Shown here piece by piece: positions 8,522 to 17,370 of a DNA stretch of 64,000 nt. Both the position numbers and the translations under genes were made by a program. The stretch is from Myxococcales bacterium. GTDB taxonomy: Bacteria > Myxococcota_A > Polyangia > Haliangiales > Haliangiaceae. Within the stretch, counting starts at the first letter, position 1. Each line of letters starts with the position of its first letter. Under the pieces are notes generated by a model, which was not told the DNA's origin, did not search any database, and saw nothing but the letters and a program-made list of their open reading frames with translations. The stretch is taken from the NCBI GenBank assembly GCA_016794525.1, contig JAEUJY010000085.1:28397-92396 (forward strand). Reading direction: 5' to 3'.

Positions 8522-10594
8522 TCAGCCGCCGCGATCGAGGTAGGCCACCAGCGAATCGGCCTCGCCGCGGTGGTTGAGCCGGGCCGCCGCGTCGCGGGCC
8601 AGCGCCGCGCCGTCGGGCGAGTCGGCGATGGTCACGAACCGCGCGCAGGTCTCGCCGTCGAACAGGCCGTGGGTGTCGGCGTCCTCGAGCGCGGTCATCA
8701 GCGCCTCGTGCAGCATGTCGACGAAGTCGCCGGCGCGGTCGCGGTGGGCCCGGGCCTGGCTGGCGGCCAGCGCCGCGACGCCCTCGAACTCGTCGAGCGC
8801 GACGTCGCGGCTCCAGCCCTCGATCGCCCAGCGGGCGCGGTCGACGGCGCGGCGATCGCGCGCGGGCAGCGCGCCCAGCCGGGCCTCGCGCTCGGCGATC
8901 GTCGAGGCCGCGGCCCGGACCGTCGTGCCGGCCGCGTCGGTGATCAGCGCGACCGCGTCGAGCGGGCCGGGGTGGGCGGCGCGGAACCGCGGCAGCCACG
9001 CCCGCAGCGCCGCGCTGGCCTGGTCGATCAGCTCGTCGTGCAGCTCGGGCAGCGGCTTGACGACGGTGGCGATCACCACCGCCTCGGGCGTCACCGCCGC
9101 CACCTGCACCTCGTCGCCCAGCCGGCACACCGTCGTGCCGTCCTTGCGCGCCAGCCGGGCGCCGTCGTCGACGACGGTCAGCCACGCGCCGCGCTCGAGC
9201 TTGCCCTGCTCGATCAGCGGCACCCGCACGTCGAGCGGCGGATCGTCGAGGACGACGTGGATGCGGCCGGGGGCGAACCCGACGATCGTGCCGGTGTGGC
9301 GGACCCGGCGATCGAACGGCGGCCCGAGCTCGGGGCCGAGCACCGCGGCCAGCACGCGGGCGTCGATGTCGCGGTTCAGCGCGCGCTGCTGATCCTTGGA
9401 GCGGTTGCCGGCCTCGATCACCTGGGCCCGCACCGCCTCGTCCTCGGCGCGCGACCGCGGCGACTTGCCGAGCATCCGGTCGATGGCCTGGGCGTGGCAC
9501 TGGATGCCGACGATCTCGCGCATCGGCGCGGTGAACCGCGAGTAGATCTGCTCGCCGACGCCGAAGTGCGCGCGCGGCTCGGCGGCGAACACCGAGCGCC
9601 CGTTGAGCAGCATCGCCTGGCGGTGCAGCGCGCGGGCCAGCCGGCCGCCGGGGCCGGTGACCGGCAGGTGCTGCAGGTAGCCGGCCATGCCCTGATCGGC
9701 GGCGCGGCGGTAGAGCCACGGATCGTCGGGCAGGCCGCGCTGGCGGGCCACCTGCGCCACCAGCCGCTCGAAGCCGGCGATGCGCTCGGCCTCCGGCGGC
9801 TCGTGGACGCGGTAGATCGGCTGCACCAGCTCCTCGGGGCCGCCCTGCAGGAAGCGGCCGCCGAGCGCGTTGCACAGGATGCTGATCTGCTCGTTGGCCA
9901 GCTCGATCGCGGTGCGCGGCGCGCTCGAGACCACCAGCTTGCCGGCGGCGTCGAGGCGCACCGTCGTCTCGGGGCGCAGGTAGCGCACCATCTGCGCGCG
10001 GTCCTCGTGCTTGCAGCGCAGCTCGCCGAGCGCGGCGATCGCCAGGAGGCTCGGGCCGATCGCGCGCGGGCCCGGCACCTTGGCCTTGCCGTCGACGAAC
10101 GCCTGGACGCCGTCGAACGTGAGCTTGCCGCGGCTGCGCACCCGGGCGCGCTCGAGGCCGAACTTGGTGACCGTGCCGCGGCCGTCGAACTCGACGTCGA
10201 AGATCAGCGCGCGGCGATCGACGTCGGGGCCGATCGACACCAGCCCCTCGGACAGCGCCCGCGGCAGCATCGGCACCGACAGCCCGGGCAGGTAGTAGCT
10301 GGCGCCGCGGCGCAGCGCCTCGGCGTGGAGCGCGGTGCCGGGTCGCACGTAGTACGACGCGTCGGCGATCGCGTAGCGCAGCCGGAAGCCGCCGGCGCGG
10401 GCCTCGACGTGGATCGCCTGATCCAGGTCGCGGGTGCCGGGACCGTCGATCGTGACGAACGGCAGCGCGGTGCGGTCGACCAGCGCCGGGTCGTCGAGCC
10501 CGGGCGCCTTCAGGTAGGCCTCGACCTCGGCCTCGACCGCCGGCGGATAGTCGAGCGTCAGCCCGTGGGCGGCGGCGAGATCCTCGAATGACAT
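8522..10594 (-). CDS. RNB-domain 3'-5' exoribonuclease (RNase II/R family)
   Basis: A 690-residue protein whose RNB catalytic domain begins almost at the N-terminus, without the usual cold-shock domains. The metal-binding signature is [13 protein letters not shown], with Asp50, Asp56 and Asp58. The fourth position of the classic DxDD end is Gln59, a variant seen in some bacterial RNB proteins. Further RNB features are [25 protein letters not shown] text and [13 protein letters not shown]-terminal S1-like beta segment is suggested by the run [19 protein letters not shown]. The likely role is RNA turnover or stable-RNA processing in the cytosol. It is upstream of murA in a likely minus-strand operon, and a nested hairpin precedes its start. 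Confidence 0.88.
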   Translation of the reverse strand: MSFEDLAAAHGLTLDYPPAVEAEVEAYLKAPGLDDPALVDRTALPFVTIDGPGTRDLDQAIHVEARAGGFRLRYAIADASYYVRPGTALHAEALRRGASYYLPGLSVPMLPRALSEGLVSIGPDVDRRALIFDVEFDGRGTVTKFGLERARVRSRGKLTFDGVQAFVDGKAKVPGPRAIGPSLLAIAALGELRCKHEDRAQMVRYLRPETTVRLDAAGKLVVSSAPRTAIELANEQISILCNALGGRFLQGGPEELVQPIYRVHEPPEAERIAGFERLVAQVARQRGLPDDPWLYRRAADQGMAGYLQHLPVTGPGGRLARALHRQAMLLNGRSVFAAEPRAHFGVGEQIYSRFTAPMREIVGIQCHAQAIDRMLGKSPRSRAEDEAVRAQVIEAGNRSKDQQRALNRDIDARVLAAVLGPELGPPFDRRVRHTGTIVGFAPGRIHVVLDDPPLDVRVPLIEQGKLERGAWLTVVDDGARLARKDGTTVCRLGDEVQVAAVTPEAVVIATVVKPLPELHDELIDQASAALRAWLPRFRAAHPGPLDAVALITDAAGTTVRAAASTIAEREARLGALPARDRRAVDRARWAIEGWSRDVALDEFEGVAALAASQARAHRDRAGDFVDMLHEALMTALEDADTHGLFDGETCARFVTIADSPDGAALARDAAARLNHRGEADSLVAYLDRGG

Positions 10595-10605
10595 CGCCGC
10601 ACCCT

Positions 10606-10651
10606 AGCAGGTTGCTGAGAACCGCCGGAGGCGGTTCGAAGTCAACCTGCT
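10606..10651. terminator. Nested two-stem hairpin between hemF and the RNB gene
   Basis: An outer stem AGCAGGTTG (10606-10614) pairs with CAACCTGCT (10643-10651). An inner stem GAACCGCC (10619-10626) pairs with GGCGGTTC (10630-10637) across the loop GGA. It lies between the hemF-like stop (10704) and the RNB start (10594), both on the minus strand. No U-tract follows, so it may be a terminator, a processing site or a structured leader. Confidence 0.5.
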
Positions 10652-10653
10652 CC

Positions 10654-10701
10654 GTGCCCGTGCCCGTGCCCGTGCCCGTGCCCGTGCCCGTGCCCGTGCC
10701 C
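10654..10701. repeat. Hexanucleotide tandem repeat (GTGCCC)x8
   Basis: Eight perfect copies of GTGCCC start 2 nt after the nested hairpin and end 2 nt before the stop codon of the hemF-like gene. The repeat is therefore just outside the coding region. Such a tract can slip during replication. It could change the length of the intergenic mRNA, or extend the protein if the stop were lost. Confidence 0.9.
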
Positions 10702-10703
10702 GC

Positions 10704-11735
10704 TCACCGGTGGTTGGCGACCGTCGGTACCGCGACGCCACCGCTTGCCTGCAGCGCGATCGCCTCGGGGTGGGCCTGGTAGTGGCGGCGCACCGCGGCG
10801 GCCAGCGCCAGCTTCGCCGCGTCGGTGACCGGCGCCGGCGACGCGTCGGGCAGCGCCGCCACCAGCGCGTCGACCAGCCGCTCCTGCGGCGCCGGCACGC
10901 GCGCGCGCCACGACGCCAGCAGCGCGCGATCGACGTGGCTGGGCAGCGAGCCGAGGATGCCGACGTCGTTCTGATCGTGGATCAAGAGGCCCGAGGTGGT
11001 GCCGCGATCCAGCGTCAGCACCTGGAACAGGTACAGCGTGTGGTACGCGAGCTGCGCCGCGCGGTCGGCGTCGGTGATCGGCGTGGCGCGCGCCAGCGCC
11101 GCGCCCAGCAGCCGGGCGTAGGTCGTCGTCGCCGCGACGCCGACCCGCTCGGCCAGCGCCAGGTCGGCGGCGGCGTCGGCGGTGGCGTGGTCCTCGAGGT
11201 AGAAGTGGGTCACGCCGCGGTGGCGGCCCAGCGCCGGGATGAAGAAGTAGCGGTCGCCCTGGGCCTGCGCCTCGTCGTAGAGCGCGCCGGCGGCCGCGCG
11301 CAGCGCCGCGGCGAACCCGGCGGTGTCGTCGGGGTTGGCGATCGCCGGGTTGAGGTCGGCCATGATCCGCCAGTAGGCGCGGCCGCTGCGCAGCTCGGTC
11401 CAGCTGACGTGGATGTGCACCGACGGGGCGTGCGGCGAGCGCGGGTGGATGATCGTCGACAGCGCGGTGGCCGACGCCAGCGCCCGCGCCGGCTCGTCGT
11501 CGTAGTGCACCTGCGACACGTTGATCGACGCGCGGTCGATCGCCGCGACGTCGCCGGTGCCGAGCCGGGTGCCGCCGCCGTGGCGGCCGTCGTCGCGCAC
11601 CCAGCTGACCGGCGCGAAGGTCGCCGGCTGGCCGGCGGCGGCGGTGGCGGCCTCGAGCGCGGCGGCGAACCCGCGCTGCAGGCGCTCGACCAGGGACAGC
11701 GCGCGGGCGGCGCCAGGCGACGCGGCGAAGATCAT
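10704..11735 (-). CDS. hemF: Coproporphyrinogen-III oxidase, aerobic type, divergent
   Basis: A 343-residue protein that resembles oxygen-dependent HemF, which decarboxylates coproporphyrinogen III in heme synthesis. Matching blocks are GGGTRLG, SINVSQVHY, STIIHPRSPHAPSVHIHVSW (equivalent to the family's HPxNPxxPTxH block with both His), RGVTHFYLED (family RGIGGLFFDD) and LDRGTTSGL (family DRGTLFGL). The family's GGG-FDLTP block is replaced by YWRIMADLNPAI, and one histidine region is altered, so this is a distant member. Oxidative decarboxylation is probable but not certain. ATG at 11735 (GTG at 11738 is possible). It follows the M16 peptidase gene with a 66-nt gap on the same strand. Confidence 0.72.
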   Translation of the reverse strand: MIFAASPGAARALSLVERLQRGFAAALEAATAAAGQPATFAPVSWVRDDGRHGGGTRLGTGDVAAIDRASINVSQVHYDDEPARALASATALSTIIHPRSPHAPSVHIHVSWTELRSGRAYWRIMADLNPAIANPDDTAGFAAALRAAAGALYDEAQAQGDRYFFIPALGRHRGVTHFYLEDHATADAAADLALAERVGVAATTTYARLLGAALARATPITDADRAAQLAYHTLYLFQVLTLDRGTTSGLLIHDQNDVGILGSLPSHVDRALLASWRARVPAPQERLVDALVAALPDASPAPVTDAAKLALAAAVRRHYQAHPEAIALQASGGVAVPTVANHR

Positions 11736-11780
11736 CACGGCGCGACGATAGCAGCTCGACGCCCGAACGACGCAGACCCA

Positions 11781-11795
11781 GCCAGCCTCGCTGGC
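11781..11795 (-). terminator. Short perfect hairpin after the M16 peptidase gene
   Basis: GCCAGC-CTC-GCTGGC is a perfect 6-bp stem with a 3-nt loop. It starts 7 nt after the stop of the M16 gene on the minus strand. No T-run follows, so its role as a terminator is uncertain. Confidence 0.35.
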
Positions 11796-11801
11796 GCTCG
11801 G

Positions 11802-14663
11802 CTACTTCGCCGGCAAGAGCGTGCCCGACAGGTAGCGCTTGCTCGCCAGGAAGCGGCGGGCGGCGGCCTTGAGGTTGTCGTTGGTGACCCGCTCGGCGGC
11901 CTCGTCGTGGCTGAGCGCCTCGTGCGGGTCGTCGCCGAACTGCGCGGCGTCGCCCAGCAGGTCGAGCCAGTAGCGGTTGTCCTTGAGCTGGAGCTCGTGG
12001 CTGCGGCGGCGGGTCTCCTTGACCTTGTCGAGGTAGCTCGCGTCGACGCCGTCCTTCTGCATCCGCGCGATCTCGGCCAGCGCCGCGTCGCGCAGCTTGG
12101 CGACGTTCTCGGGCGCGCAGCCGAAGCGGATCACGAACTGCCGCCGCTGCACCGGCGCGCGCTGCATCCAGCCGTAGACGCCGACGCCGTAGACGCCGCC
12201 CATGTCCTCGCGCAGGATCTCGCGCAGCCGCATCTCCAGCACCGACGCCAGGATGCCGACGTCGCGCTCGCCGTCCTTGCTCCAGGCGTCCTCGTCGTGG
12301 AAGACCAGCTGCACCGCGGCCTTGGGCTCCTGGCCCTGCGTGACGACCTTCTTGACGACGCCCTTCGGCGGCTTCACGCCGATGCTCTTCCAGGTCTCCT
12401 TGCGCGCGGTGGCCGGCAGGCTGCCGAGGTAGGTCTCGACCAGCGGCTTGAGCGTCGCCACGTCGACGTTGCCCACGATCGTGAAGGTCCAGTCGCCGGC
12501 GTCGCCGAAGCGCTCGCGGTAGGTGGCCAGCGCGGCGTCGAGGTCGACCGCGCGGATGTCGGCGGCGGTGACCGGCTTGCGCCGCTTGTGGCCGCCCGAC
12601 AGCGCGGTCGTGACCGCGTCGTTCATCGCGATCTCCGGCGTCACGTCGCGGCGCTCGAGCTGCTCGATGCGGCCGCGCTGCCACGCGGCGAACGCGTCGG
12701 CGTCCTTGCGCGGCGCGCTCATGCGCAGGTGGATCAGCTGCAACAGCGACGCGAGCTCGGTGCTCGCGGCCTGACCCTGCACGCCCTCGCTGACCTCGGC
12801 CAGCCACGGCCACACCATCACGCCCTTGTCGGCCAGCACCCGCTCGAGCTGATCGCTCGACAGCGCGCCGACGCCGCCGCTCTGGACCGCCTCGACGGCG
12901 AAGCGCGCGCTGCCGAACCGCTTGTCGTCGATCTGCGCGGTGCCGCCCGGGCTCTCGCCGGCGACGTAGACCCGCTGGTTCTCGTAGGTGGTCGGCAGCA
13001 CGATCACGTGGACGCCGTTGGCCAGCGTCCACCGGGTCACGCCGAGGTCGTCGGCGGGCGTCTCGGCGACCACCTTGCCCGGCGTCGGCGTCTGCGCCAT
13101 CAGCGACGCCGGCAGCTCGGCCTCGGTCCACGGCTCGAGCGCGCGGGCGTCGACCGCCGCCACCAGCGCCTCGACCTCGGCGGCGGTGGGGATGGCCTTG
13201 GCCTTGGCCGGCGCGCTGATCGTGATCGCGCGGGTGGCGCCGCCCTGCCACGCGTCGGCGAGGTGGTTGACCTCGTCCAGCGTGATCTGCGGCGTGTAGG
13301 TGCGGGCCAGCTCGTCCTCGGCGACCCGGCCGATCACCAGCTCGTGCTCGAAGAAGTGGCGGGTCAGCTCGTCGGCGTACTCGTAGGCCTCCTGCTGATC
13401 CCACTCGACGGCGCTGTCGTGGGTGCCCTTCAGGTACGCCTTCTTGGCGCGCTCGAGCTCGGGCGCGGTGAAGCCGTGGCGCTGCACCCGCGCCACCTCG
13501 GTGAGCAGCGCCTCGACGGTCTCGGCGATGCGGCCGTCCTTGGCCATCGCGAACCGCGAGAACGCCTCGAACTCGCGGGTCTCGTCGCCGGTCGACGAGA
13601 ACGCCATCACGAACGGCGCGTCGGGCTTGCGGCCGAGCGTCGCCAGCCGGGCGCCGAGCATGCGGTGGTACAGGCTGTCGAGGACGAACTTGCGGTAGTC
13701 CGACGCGTACGACTCGCGGCGGTGCGGGAACAGATCCTGGATCGACACCGTCGCCTGGCGCAGCTCGGGGTCGGTGTCGATCGCGATCTTGGCGCCGCGG
13801 TCGAGCGCGCCGCCGCCCGGGCGCGGGCGGGCGCTGGCCGGGTTCTTGAGGTCGCCGAAGCGATCGCCGATCGCCTTGGTGATCGCGGCGGGGTCGACGT
13901 CGCCGACGACGATCACCGCCATCAGGTCGGGGCGGTACCAGTCCTGGTAGAAGCGCAGCGCGGCGTCGCGCGGCGCGCCCTTGATGATCTCGGGCTTGCC
14001 GATCGGCAGGCGCTGCGCGTAGCGGGTGCCGCCGTAGATGATCGGCGCCTGCTTCTGGAAGATCCGCATCTCGGCGCCGCGGCCCAGCCGCCACTCCTCG
14101 AGGACGACGCCGCGCTCCTTGTCGACCTCGACCGGCTCGAAGCTGATGTTGCCGGCCCACTCGCGCAGGATGTCGAGGCCGGTGGCGGCGAACTGCGGAT
14201 CGTCGGTCGGCACCTGCAGCTGGTAGACGGTCTGATCCCACGACGTGTACGCGTTCACGTCGGGGCCGAACTCCATGCCGATCTTCTCGAGGTAGTCGAT
14301 GATCGCCTGCTTGGGGTACTTGGCGGTGCCGTTGAACGCCATGTGCTCGACGAAGTGGGCCAGGCCCTGTTGATCGTCGTCCTCCTGCAGCGAGCCGGCG
14401 TTGACCGCCAGCCACATCGCGGCGCGATCCTCGGGCTGGCGGTGCGACAACACGTAGTAGGTGAGGCCGTTGGCCAGCGTGCCGCGCTGCACCTGCGGCC
14501 ACAGCGGCAGCGGCTGCTCGGCGTCGGCGGGCGGCGTGGCGTCGCCGCCGCCGGTGGGCGGGTCGACGGTGGCGTGGTCGTCGGTGGGGGGCGCGGCGGG
14601 CTTCTGCGGACTGCCGCAGGCGAGGGCGGCCAGGATGGGCAGCAGGCGGAGGTGGGATCGCAT
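11802..14663 (-). CDS. M16-family zinc metallopeptidase, lipoprotein, two-module
   Basis: A 953-residue insulinase-type peptidase anchored as a lipoprotein (MRSHLRLLPILAALAC, lipobox LAAC). After a Pro/Thr/Asp-rich linker the N-terminal M16 module has the inverted zinc motif H103-F-V-E106-H107 (LAHFVEHMAFNGT). The third ligand glutamate falls in VVLEEWRLG about 77 residues later. A second, inactive M16-like module (from about residue 520) ends with the typical YLDKVKETRRRS region. Length agrees with full two-module periplasmic M16 proteins of about 900-950 residues that degrade peptides. The gene runs toward hemF and is divergent from a TSP3 lipoprotein gene. Confidence 0.93.
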   Translation of the reverse strand: MRSHLRLLPILAALACGSPQKPAAPPTDDHATVDPPTGGGDATPPADAEQPLPLWPQVQRGTLANGLTYYVLSHRQPEDRAAMWLAVNAGSLQEDDDQQGLAHFVEHMAFNGTAKYPKQAIIDYLEKIGMEFGPDVNAYTSWDQTVYQLQVPTDDPQFAATGLDILREWAGNISFEPVEVDKERGVVLEEWRLGRGAEMRIFQKQAPIIYGGTRYAQRLPIGKPEIIKGAPRDAALRFYQDWYRPDLMAVIVVGDVDPAAITKAIGDRFGDLKNPASARPRPGGGALDRGAKIAIDTDPELRQATVSIQDLFPHRRESYASDYRKFVLDSLYHRMLGARLATLGRKPDAPFVMAFSSTGDETREFEAFSRFAMAKDGRIAETVEALLTEVARVQRHGFTAPELERAKKAYLKGTHDSAVEWDQQEAYEYADELTRHFFEHELVIGRVAEDELARTYTPQITLDEVNHLADAWQGGATRAITISAPAKAKAIPTAAEVEALVAAVDARALEPWTEAELPASLMAQTPTPGKVVAETPADDLGVTRWTLANGVHVIVLPTTYENQRVYVAGESPGGTAQIDDKRFGSARFAVEAVQSGGVGALSSDQLERVLADKGVMVWPWLAEVSEGVQGQAASTELASLLQLIHLRMSAPRKDADAFAAWQRGRIEQLERRDVTPEIAMNDAVTTALSGGHKRRKPVTAADIRAVDLDAALATYRERFGDAGDWTFTIVGNVDVATLKPLVETYLGSLPATARKETWKSIGVKPPKGVVKKVVTQGQEPKAAVQLVFHDEDAWSKDGERDVGILASVLEMRLREILREDMGGVYGVGVYGWMQRAPVQRRQFVIRFGCAPENVAKLRDAALAEIARMQKDGVDASYLDKVKETRRRSHELQLKDNRYWLDLLGDAAQFGDDPHEALSHDEAAERVTNDNLKAAARRFLASKRYLSGTLLPAK

Positions 14664-14688
14664 GAGGGCTCGGATGCTAGCCGAGGGG

Positions 14689-14736
14689 GCCAGTTGCAGG
14701 AATCACCCCGAATGGAGGGGCCTGGCGTAAACTGGC
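14689..14736. promoter_or_regulatory. Inverted repeat in the divergent M16 / TSP3-lipoprotein promoter region
   Basis: GCCAGTT (14689-14695) and AACTGGC (14730-14736) form a separated inverted repeat. A second small stem (CCCC-gaatgga-GGGG) lies between them. This is the only structured element in the 77-nt gap between the two divergent starts. A regulatory role is inferred only from position. Confidence 0.3.
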
Positions 14737-14740
14737 AACG

Positions 14741-15772
14741 ATGGTTCGCTGGCTGACACTCGTGGCGGGGGTCGTGCTCGCCGCCGGGTGCTTCGAGGCC
14801 GAGCATCGGTGCGGGACCGCCGCCGATTGCCCGAACGGCACCTGCGAGCCCAACGGCTACTGCAGCTTCCCCGGCGCGACCTGCCAGGCGTACGGCGCGG
14901 GCGCGGGCAGCCTCGCCGGCACCTGCGTGCTCGACGCGGCGGCGCCCGACAGCGCGCCGGTCGACGCGGCGCCCGACGGCGCGATCGTCGACGCGGCGCC
15001 CGACGCCACCGCGCTCGACGCGCCGCTGCCGGACGCCCGCGTGGTCGACGCGCCGATCGACGCCGGGTGCAGCAGCGACCACGACGAGGACGCCGACGGC
15101 GTCCCCGACGCGTGCGACGACTGCCCGCACGTCCCCAACCCGACCCAGACCAACGGCGACGGCGACGGCCTCGGCGACGCCTGCGATCCCCGGCCGGCCG
15201 ATCCGACCAGCGCGCTGGTCGCGTTCGAGGCATGGGGCGTGGCGTCGGCGTTCGTCCCGGGGTGGACGTCGGTGAGCGGGAGCTGGTCGGTGGCCGGCGA
15301 CGCCGTGCAGGTCGCGCAGTCCACGACGGTCGCGCGCATGACGCGACCCGTGGCGATCCCCGCCGGCGGGACCGGCGGCGTCTTCGTCGAGATCGGCTTC
15401 AACCTGGCCCAGGTCCAGGCGCCGGCGTACCTCACGGTGGTCGCGCCGGTGGCGGCCGACTTCTCCTCGGGCAACGGCTGCGCGCTGCGCCAGGAGCTGA
15501 TCTCGCCGCAGGCGATCCTGGCCAACCAGACCGCGACCAGCGCCACGACCTTCACCAGCACCGCGCTGGCGACCTACGAAGCCGCGCTGACGCCGCCGGC
15601 GGTCGGGGTGATCCGGCTGGAGCACCGCGGCAACGCCACCACGTGCACGGCGACGGTCGGCGGCGTCACCCGCACCGGCGCCGTGATGTTCCCCGGCACC
15701 ATCGATCACGTCGGCCTGGTGACCCGCGGCCTCGCCGGCGTGATCCGCTACGCGATCGTCTACACCGACTGA
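14741..15772 (+). CDS. Lipoprotein with thrombospondin type-3 calcium repeats
   Basis: A 343-residue exported protein. [17 protein letters not shown] gives a lipobox LAAGC. A Cys-rich knot follows ([18 protein letters not shown]), then a linker of Asp-Ala-Ala/Pro repeats. Residues about 110-148 are TSP3-type calcium-binding repeats ([20 protein letters not shown] and [11 protein letters not shown]). The C-terminal 190 residues look like a beta-sandwich (LamG-like: [20 protein letters not shown]). This architecture is common in surface lipoproteins of Haliangium-type bacteria. The function is unknown, probably matrix or surface binding. The 3' end overlaps the convergent HIT gene by 13 nt. Confidence 0.72.
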   Translation: MVRWLTLVAGVVLAAGCFEAEHRCGTAADCPNGTCEPNGYCSFPGATCQAYGAGAGSLAGTCVLDAAAPDSAPVDAAPDGAIVDAAPDATALDAPLPDARVVDAPIDAGCSSDHDEDADGVPDACDDCPHVPNPTQTNGDGDGLGDACDPRPADPTSALVAFEAWGVASAFVPGWTSVSGSWSVAGDAVQVAQSTTVARMTRPVAIPAGGTGGVFVEIGFNLAQVQAPAYLTVVAPVAADFSSGNGCALRQELISPQAILANQTATSATTFTSTALATYEAALTPPAVGVIRLEHRGNATTCTATVGGVTRTGAVMFPGTIDHVGLVTRGLAGVIRYAIVYTD

Positions 15773-16203
15773 CCGTCGAGCGCGCGGGCGAGGCGCGCGG
15801 CGTCGGCGTCGAGCGCGGCCCGCGGCACCGGCGGCAGCAGCCGGCGCGGGCCGATCGCCAGCGCGCGCCACAGGTCGCCGCGCACGCGCGGCACGACGTG
15901 CACGTGCAGGTGGCCCACGGTCTGGCCCGCCGCCGGCCCGTCGTTGACCAGCAGGTTGACGTCGTCGCACGGCAGGCCCGACGCGCGCACCGCCGCGGTC
16001 ACGTCGCGGGCCAGCGCGAACACCGCGGCGACGTCGTCGGCCGGCAGGTCGCCGAGCCGCGGGCCGTGGCGGGTCGGGACGCACAGTACGTGGCCGCGGC
16101 GCCACGGCCGGATGTCCATGAACGCCAGCGCCGCCGGGCGCCGGCACACGACGCTGGCCGGCGCCTCGTCGCGCACGATCGCGCAGAAGACACAGGGCGC
16201 CAC
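15760..16203 (-). CDS. HIT-family nucleotide hydrolase/transferase
   Basis: A 147-residue histidine-triad protein. The N-terminal zinc-type [16 protein letters not shown] and the active-site block H98-L-H100-V-H102 ([14 protein letters not shown]) are clear. The family hydrolyses adenylated or nucleotidylated molecules such as AMP-lysine or diadenosine polyphosphates. The GTG start at 16203 is fixed by the CxxC block that opens nearly all HIT proteins. It starts 14 nt after the stop of a beta-barrel-like protein on the same strand and probably shares its transcript. Confidence 0.92.
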   Translation of the reverse strand: MAPCVFCAIVRDEAPASVVCRRPAALAFMDIRPWRRGHVLCVPTRHGPRLGDLPADDVAAVFALARDVTAAVRASGLPCDDVNLLVNDGPAAGQTVGHLHVHVVPRVRGDLWRALAIGPRRLLPPVPRAALDADAARLARALDGQSV

Positions 16204-16217
16204 GCCCCGATGGTACG

Positions 16218-17120
16218 TCAGCGGCGGCTGAGCTGCAGCGGCGCGTCGTTGCGGCGGCTGCCGCGGTCGATGCGGTAGACCACGCCGACGGTGAGCTGGC
16301 GCTGATCGAAGCCGCCGTCGAGGATGGGCAGCATCGTCGTCGCCATGCCGGCGTCGCCGCGGTCGACGATCGAGCCCTCGACGTAGACGTCCCAGTCCTT
16401 CACGACGGCGTAGACCGAGCCGACGGTGACGTCGAGCCGGGTGTTGGGCTCGATGCCCGACGACGACGCCACCGGCACCGCGAGGTTGGCGCCCATCCAC
16501 GTGCCCCACCAGCCGTTGGGCGTGTGGAACATGACCTGGCCGCCCATGGTCGCCTCGGCCAGCCACTCGTCGGGCGCCGCGTCGAAGCGCAGCGCGGTGG
16601 CGTCGGCGCCGCCGCTGACCTGGAACGACAGCGTCTGGTCGGGGTGCGCGCGGAACACCATCGCCGTGGCGGCGCTGCCCCACAGCCCGTCGTCGCCGAG
16701 CGTCGGGCCGCCGCTGCTCGACGCCGCCAGCGCCCACTTCGGCGACACCGCGATCTTCAGGCCGGCCGTCGCGCGCTGCAGCGGGCTGGCGTCGCTGTAC
16801 GCCGGCTGCTTGGCCAGCAGATCGAGCGAGCCGAACAGCTCGACCCGCCGCGCGGCGGTGTAGCGGATCCGCGCCCGCGCCAGCCCGACGTCGGTGAGCT
16901 TGAGCGCGCGGCCCTCGGCCAGCCCGACGTCGCTGGTGATGAAGCGCAGCTCGCCGCCGACGTCCCAGCCCGGCGGGCCGACCAGCCAGTCGCGGGTCGC
17001 GGCGCGGGCGTCGCCGACGTCGCCGATCGCCAGGCCGTCGGTCGCGAACCCGCGCTCCGGGGGCTGGGCGAGGGCGGTGGCGGGGAGGGCGAGGATGGCG
17101 AGGCAGGCGAGGCGGCGCAT
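16218..17120 (-). CDS. Predicted outer-membrane beta-barrel protein
   Basis: A 300-residue exported protein with a type-I signal peptide (MRRLACLAILALPATALAQ). The rest alternates hydrophobic and polar residues with many aromatics (LFGSLDLLAKQPAYSD, TLSFQVSGGADATALRF, WWGTWMGANLAVPV, DWDVYVEGSIVDRG, LTVGVVYRIDRG), the pattern of antiparallel membrane strands. It ends without the classic C-terminal Phe. No specific family is recognised. It is 14 nt upstream of the HIT gene on the same strand. Confidence 0.6.
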   Translation of the reverse strand: MRRLACLAILALPATALAQPPERGFATDGLAIGDVGDARAATRDWLVGPPGWDVGGELRFITSDVGLAEGRALKLTDVGLARARIRYTAARRVELFGSLDLLAKQPAYSDASPLQRATAGLKIAVSPKWALAASSSGGPTLGDDGLWGSAATAMVFRAHPDQTLSFQVSGGADATALRFDAAPDEWLAEATMGGQVMFHTPNGWWGTWMGANLAVPVASSSGIEPNTRLDVTVGSVYAVVKDWDVYVEGSIVDRGDAGMATTMLPILDGGFDQRQLTVGVVYRIDRGSRRNDAPLQLSRR

Positions 17121-17341
17121 GCCGCTTCCACGCGCGATCGCGCCAAAGGATCTCCGGTGGCGTGGTGTCGGCGCGCGCGGGTGGGCCGCGATCGGGGCTC
17201 GCGCCGGCCCGGCGACCAGCGCCCCGGGAACCCCGCTGGCAACTCGATCCGCCGGCTGATCGGGCCGCGCGACCCCGCGCCGGCGACTGGATCAGCCGGC
17301 AACCGGCCTAGTCGTTTCAGTCGGTTAGGCGGGTTCAGCGG

Positions 17342-17357
17342 TGGCACCGGCCTTGCT
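17342..17357 (+). promoter_or_regulatory. Candidate sigma-54 (-24/-12) promoter
   Basis: TGGCACCGGCCTTGCT matches the sigma-54 consensus (TGGCACG-N4-TTGCW) at all but one fixed position, with exactly 10 nt between GG and GC. The predicted start site (about 17368) is only some 3 nt before the ATG at 17371, so the transcript would be nearly leaderless. The UAS seen at the other three sigma-54 sites was not found here. The rest of 17121-17341 shows no other recognisable signal. Confidence 0.45.
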
Positions 17358-17370
17358 CACTGGCTCCGGC

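Noticed and set aside
8522..10594. RNB protein thought inactive because of Gln in the DxDD motif
   Set aside because: Three of four Asp remain, and a DQ form is known from other bacterial RNB proteins, so inactivity is not supported.
10654..10701. Repeat array considered as CRISPR
   Set aside because: Units are 6 bp with no spacers, so it is a simple microsatellite.
10710..14756. 4-kb plus-strand open frame opposite hemF and the M16 peptidase
   Set aside because: Repetitive Arg/Gly/Val/Leu text, no start signal and no motif. The minus-strand genes with HFVEH and HemF blocks explain the region.
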